Assembly (NCBI RefSeq): GCF_026210795.1
Contig: NC_089454.1
Location: 2,852,001-2,916,000 of the forward strand
Reading direction: 5' to 3'
DNA: 64,000 nucleotides
DNA from: Rhizophagus irregularis
Lineage: Eukaryota > Glomeromycota > Glomeromycetes > Glomerales > Glomeraceae
Position numbers and translations under genes: made by a program. Positions 59,230-64,000 of the stretch are shown here, piece by piece. Below the pieces are notes generated by a model, which was not told the DNA's origin, did not search any database, and was given only the letters and a program-made list of their open reading frames with translations. Each line of letters starts with the position of its first letter. Position 1 is the first letter of the stretch.

Positions 59230-59639
59230 GAGAATTCGTGTTGCAAATTTGTATAACAAAATATGTGGTATAAATATACAATTTTTTTTTTTTGGTATAA
59301 ATATACAAATTGCTTTATATTGTATTTATAAACAACTAGGGTAATTTGGTATTGTTAGTGAGTTATAATATAATTATTGCATTATTCAGTAATTATTTAT
59401 ATATATTTTAAGTAATATAATAGGGTTTATATTAAAAAGTTGATTTGTATTTTGTATATTTATCAAATAATAAATTTTATGGTTTATTTTGAGTTTATTA
59501 GTTTTATTAAAGAAATATTATATTTAATGATCAAAATGAATTAATCCTGTAACATGTTAAATGGTAAAGATAAATATAAATATAATAGTTTGTATTGATT
59601 TTAATAAAATATTAGATATGATGATAATGTTAAGTATAC

Positions 59640-59753
59640 GTCAAGGTTGCATGGGATGATCTCCCTCCTGAATATTATCGAAAATTAATTGATAGTATGC
59701 CTCAGAGGGTCAATGCTGTTATTTTCGCGAATGGATATAGAATTAATTATTAA
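59640..59753 (+). mobile_element. Tc1/mariner transposase, C-terminal remnant
   Basis: The frame VAWDDLPPEYYRKLIDSMPQ followed by RVNAVIFANGYRINY and a stop matches the conserved end of Tc1/mariner transposases (typically W..I....C..LI.SMPRR..AVI...G..T.Y). Nothing of the DDE domain is visible upstream, so it is a truncated DNA transposon copy. Confidence 0.75.
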
Positions 59754-61049
59754 ATTTTTGTAAAATTCAATAAAGGAAGGCGTAATGAACATGTTAAATT
59801 TTTATTTTCATTTTATAAAACATATAAAAATTTTTTAATTTTGAAAAGTGGCCGGATCATTTAGGCCACCATCTGTATGTAACATGATCTGTCCATGTTA
59901 TTTGATTGGCGGTCGGGTCATATTATACACAATTCTTTATTGCTAATATAATTTTCCGGTTAATGAAATTTTAATCACTTTTTTTACAAAAAAACTTAGT
60001 TTGTATTAATAATAATTTTTCTATTCCCATCCTCTTGGAATGAATGATGCAGCTATCCAGTTATTTTCAGTTTTTGTAATTACAAATTTTTTTTAAATGA
60101 ATATTATTCCTTTTTCAGTCAAAGCCAATTTTTTTTCCATCATTGTAATTCTTTTATTTATTTAGTGTTTTTAATAATTTTTTTATCACTATAAAAATTT
60201 GTTTTTAAATTTTCTATTAATAAAATAGTGGCAAAAAAAAAATAATAAAAATTGATATGAAAATATAGAAACATAATATGGACGAAATTATATTTATTTT
60301 GTAAAAGATATTTTGCGATGTGATTTTAACATGATTTATATAAAGAAAAAAACTCCATTAATCCATTTATATTTTGAAACAATAAAATGATATATCTTTT
60401 TTTATACTGTATATTCATACTGTATGCTTATAAAAAAATAAAATCTCCATATTTTTTAATATTCCACATTTTAAAGTACTTAATTAAATTCATATATTTA
60501 TTATTAAATTCAAATAATAGAATAGCATCTGTTTTTTAATACTAATATATTTCATTAATTTATAATGTTTCATACATTGCATTTATTTATTAAGTTTCAT
60601 TTATTCACATTTGTTGTTAACCTTTTGTATACATGCAATTTACTTTATATATACTGCCTATTATCAGAATAAGTATGTTAATTATGTAATCATTTATGAA
60701 CTTAATAAATAAACGCGTTAAAAAAAGAATCACAATAAGTAAAAATTGGCAAAAAATCGGATAGCCAATTTTTGGCTACATCTGTCCAATTTGTGACTTT
60801 TACAGCCGATTTCATAGATCGTTAGTGTATTACCAATATAAAAATGTAGATTCCATAATCCATATACAATTTTTTTGTATGGTGAAAAATAAAGAAAAAT
60901 TTATATTGTAATATTAAATTTAATTTTAAATAATAATGCTTTATTAAGTAATATTAAATAAAAATTTAAATTTTAAAAATACATTAAAGAATGTAAATTT
61001 ATTTGCAATTCAGTATAGTATGATCATAAAAAATATAAATTACTCCACT
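59754..61049. other. Gene-free spacer
   Basis: A GC-richer patch at about 59848-59930 (AGTGGCCGGATCATTTAGGC) may be the terminal repeat of the Tc1/mariner copy just upstream. The rest is AT-rich with no gene. Confidence 0.45.
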
Positions 61050-62415
61050 GCATTTTCATGAAAATTGGATTTTGACTGCTAAACAACTTTTAATTAATAA
61101 AAGAAGTCAATTTCCTTTGACCAAAATGTTAAAATACGTTCTGAAGTGACAAAACAGAAAAAATAAAATTCATGAATGAGTACCGTTGTGAAAAACGTGA
61201 ATAACCCTTCAAGTATTAACTGTACCTTCATGAAAATTAATATCCAAGCAGATTATGACCCACTGAAAAACTTTTAATTAATATAAGAAGTCAATTTACT
61301 TTGACTAAAATGCTCAAAATACGCTCTGAAGTGACAAAACGGAAAAAATAAAATTCGTGAATGAGTATCATTGTGAAAAACGTGAATAACCCTTCAAGTA
61401 TTAACTGTACCTTCATGAAAACTAATATTCAAACAAAATATAACTCGCTGAACAACTTTCAATTAATATAAGAAGTTGATTTACTTTGACTAAAGTGCCT
61501 AAAATACGCTCTGAAGTGACAAAACAGAAAAAATAAAATTCGTGAATGAGTACCGTTGTGAAAAACGTGAATAACTCTTCAAGTATTAACTGTACCTCCA
61601 TGAAAATTAATATCCAGGCAGATTATGACCCGCTGAACAACTTTCAATTAATATAAGAAGTCGATTTACTTTGACTAAAGTGCTCAAAATACGCTCTGAA
61701 GTGACAAAACGGAAAAAATAAAATTCGTGAATGAGTACCGTTGTGAAAAACGTGAATAACTCTTCAAGTATTAACTGTACCTTCGTGAAAATTAATATCC
61801 AAGTAGATTATCACCTGCTGAACAACATTCAATTAATATAAGAAGTCGATATACTTTGACTAAAGTGCTCAAAATACGCTCTGAAGTGACAAAACGGAAA
61901 AAATAAAATTCGTGAATGAGTACCGTTGTGAAAAACGTGAATAACTCTTCAAATATTAACTGTACCTTCATGAAAACCAATATTCGAACAGATTATTACT
62001 CGCTGAACAACTTACAATTAATATAAGAAGTCGATTTACTTTGACTAAAGTGTCGAAAATACGCTCTAAAGTGATAAAACAGAAAAAATAAAATTCCATT
62101 GTGAAAAACGTGAATAACCCTTCAAGTATTAACTGTACCTTCATGAAAATTAATATCCAAGGAGATTTTGACCCGCCAAAAAACTTTCAATTAATATAAG
62201 AAGTCGATTTACTTTGACTAAACTGCCCAAAATACGCTCTGAAGGTAAAAAAAAAATTTGTAACTTAGTACTATTATGTAAAAATGTAAATAACTCCAAA
62301 AATATTAACTGTGCTTTCATGTAGATTAATATCTTAACAGCTTCAAACTTGCTGAACTACTTTTAATTAAAGAGCAAGATTTACTTTGGCCAAAATGCTC
62401 AAACCATAATTTGAA
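61050..62415. repeat. 185-bp satellite, about seven units
   Basis: The word AAAATACG(C/T)TCTGAAG recurs at 61131, 61316, 61501, 61686, 61871, 62056 (as CTCTAAAG) and 62229, a strict period of 185 bases except one unit shortened by about 12. Other constant parts are GTGAAAAACGTGAATAA, TATTAACTGTACCT and TTAATATAAGAAGT. The central units are most alike; the first and last are degenerate. There is no coding capacity. Confidence 0.9.
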
Positions 62416-63182
62416 ATATGTGTAAACAAACTATAATATTTGTTTATATTTAAATTCTGAGTTATTTAATTTAAATATGTTTGTGTTTATATTTAAGGAA
62501 AAAAAATAAAATTTTACTTCTATTTTATTAGGTTTTTGTAAATGAAAAGACAAAAAAATAATCAGCTGAAAAAATAAAAAAATTCTTTGTTAATAACCGT
62601 AATACATGATCACATGTAAAATCGGAAATCCTATATTTAAATTGGTAATACGTATTACATATATGACCGATAGGCCAAATTATATCTCCTGCTATTACAA
62701 TTGTAAAATAATGCAAATCTTTCTGAATTACTCAAATTTTCAAATCTGTTTATTATAGTATAATCAATAGTTAATTTTCACTGCAAAATCTCCTAGGAAT
62801 GGATAAATAAATACATAAAATTTACTACTTAGTAAGGTTTTTTTGGATGGTTCTAACCTCTACTTATTATTTATTTTATTTATTTTATTTTTTTTATAGA
62901 GAGAAATTGTCATAATACATGTATTATTTTAAAATTAACATTTTAAAAATTAAATTGAAAAACTATAATTTATTAATTAACAATAAAATGTTTTTTGTTA
63001 AAATTATTTAAAAATTTTTTAAATTATAGCGAAAATGCTACAACAGTAAATAATATTATAATAGCGAAATTGATCAGCAAACAAATGAAAACATGCAAAT
63101 ATTGAATGATGTCTCAATTTAACAGGTATTTTCAGTGGCACAGGAAGAGTTTTTGCGAAAAGTTAGCATTAGAAGTTTTTTT
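62416..63182. other. Gene-free spacer
   Basis: AT-rich, with a TTTA-type microsatellite near 62870. There is no supported gene. Confidence 0.5.
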
Positions 63183-63288
63183 CATTGACATTGACATTGA
63201 CATTGACATTGACATTGACATTGACATTGACATTGACATTGACATTGACATTGACATTGTCACTGACATTGACATTGTCATTGTCATT
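63183..63288. repeat. ATTGAC hexanucleotide microsatellite
   Basis: About 17 copies of CATTGA/TTGACA occur, with a few variant units (TTGTCA) at the right side. The open frames across it encode only Asp-Ile or Thr-Leu dipeptides and are not credible genes. Confidence 0.95.
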
Positions 63289-63550
63289 TTACATAAAGTT
63301 ATATAAGATTAATTTGAGAGTTTTTTACCAAAAAGGAAATTTTTTTATAAAAAGAGAAATGATTTTCAATTTCGAGGCAATTCAGCAGGTGTTTTAATAA
63401 CAAATTGAGAAATGATTTCCATAGAAAATCTCGTGACAAAATTTATAATAAATTTAAAAATAAATGATCAACAAATGATCAACAAAATTGTTACTAGTTT
63501 TATAAAAAACGCCCAATAATATCTTTTTATTGTTTTAATGTACATCATTA

Positions 63551-64000
63551 CACGCAGGAGCAAAAAGAAGGTGATTCGGGTGTAGTGTTTAATGTGAAAC
63601 TTCAACCTACCCCATTGAAGCCTGAGAAGGTGCCTACTACAAATGATAAGAATAGTGATATGTCACAAAATTCCAATAGTCGTACAATTCAAGTAATCGA
63701 CATTCCTGCGTATAGGCAGGTACGCGAAATTCGTGAGTCCTTTGAAGATCTTGGTGAAATTGAGAAAATTTATACACGAGGTGCTGGTCTTTACCAAGTT
63801 GCTTTCATTACGTATAAAGATGCGAATTCTATTGATTATTTCAATGAACAATGGAGCTATCATATTAATAAAGACATAGTTAGAGTTTTACCCCTGTTAT
63901 TGAGCAAGGAGGAACGCGAGAAAAGGAAGCAATTCTCGTTAAGATTATCAGGTTTACATTATCAAACTAGTGGTTATGATCTTAAGGAAGTTATGACACA
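63551..64000 (+). CDS. RRM-type RNA-binding protein, partial (possibly LINE ORF1)
   Basis: The frame is open from a likely acceptor (CACGCAG|GAG) near 63560 to the end of the window. An RRM-like domain is visible: RTIQVIDIPAYRQVREIRES and FEDLGEIEKIYTRG, then YQVAFITYKDANSIDYF. A basic linker (KEEREKRKQFSLRL) leads into a second one starting SGLHYQTSGYDLKEVM. Repeated RRM-like folds before a zinc knuckle are a known layout of LINE ORF1 proteins, and similar proteins are repeated in Glomeromycotina genomes as far as I can judge. A host gene is the other option. The 5' end and most of the 3' part are not seen. Confidence 0.45.

Noticed and set aside
63106-63397. Frames with (DI)n and (TL)n across the ATTGAC repeat
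   Set aside because: A hexanucleotide repeat keeps frames open by itself. There is no other coding sign.
1-64000. tRNA, rRNA, CRISPR, bacterial operon signals
   Set aside because: None was recognised by eye. The introns and families show a eukaryotic nuclear region, so CRISPR and operons are not expected.

Overview
The window reads as nuclear DNA of an arbuscular mycorrhizal fungus close to Rhizophagus irregularis (Glomeromycotina). The reasons are very AT-rich spacers, short GT-AG introns, and several expanded families typical of those genomes: kinases whose leader carries WTSGN.DID..IQ, F-box/LRR, BTB, TPR, Sel1 and Kelch genes. No species call can be proved from sequence alone. Families were assigned by reading motifs; no database was searched.

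Layout. 1-4.9 kb: fossil of a compact virus-like element with an A32-type packaging ATPase beside a Gag-like protein and a protease region that holds a small DNA element. 5.0-8.2 kb: two decayed F-box genes. 9.8-11.6 kb: a nearly whole kinase gene whose first intron has lost its acceptor. 12.7-15.1 kb: an unrecognised spliced gene and a decayed TPR-type gene. 16.4-17.6 kb: a secreted repeat precursor with Kex2 and Ste13-like processing signals. 20.2-23.7 kb: a BTB remnant and a broken multi-exon gene with a PD-(D/E)XK-like signature. 26.6-32.6 kb: two tandem genes for P2X-like ATP-gated channels. 34.3-39.6 kb: a kinase gene with nine serial exons, each encoding a kinase N-lobe, before one catalytic domain. 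41.0-43.8 kb: an AAA+ ATPase. 45.9-48.1 kb: F-box and Kelch remnants. 52.2-54.0 kb: a three-copy tandem repeat whose middle copy is a recombinant. 55.6-59.2 kb: a small conserved-looking gene, a Sel1 remnant and a multi-pass membrane protein split into two overlapping frames. 59.6 kb: tail of a Tc1/mariner transposase. 61.0-62.4 kb: a 185-bp satellite. 63.5-64.0 kb: a partial RRM-type gene, possibly LINE ORF1.

The most striking locus is the kinase at 34.3-39.6 kb. I could splice it on paper into one frame of about 1,525 residues with phase-0 junctions throughout the array. Eight of the nine units have lost the glycine loop, and only the unit next to the catalytic exon keeps it. Next come the P2X-like pair, which differ by a coordinated loss of two cysteines, an intron loss and a transposon insertion, and the 51-residue-repeat secreted precursor. 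ATP-gated channels, a sensor-like kinase and a processed secreted peptide would fit a signalling role at the cell surface, but nothing here shows that they act together.
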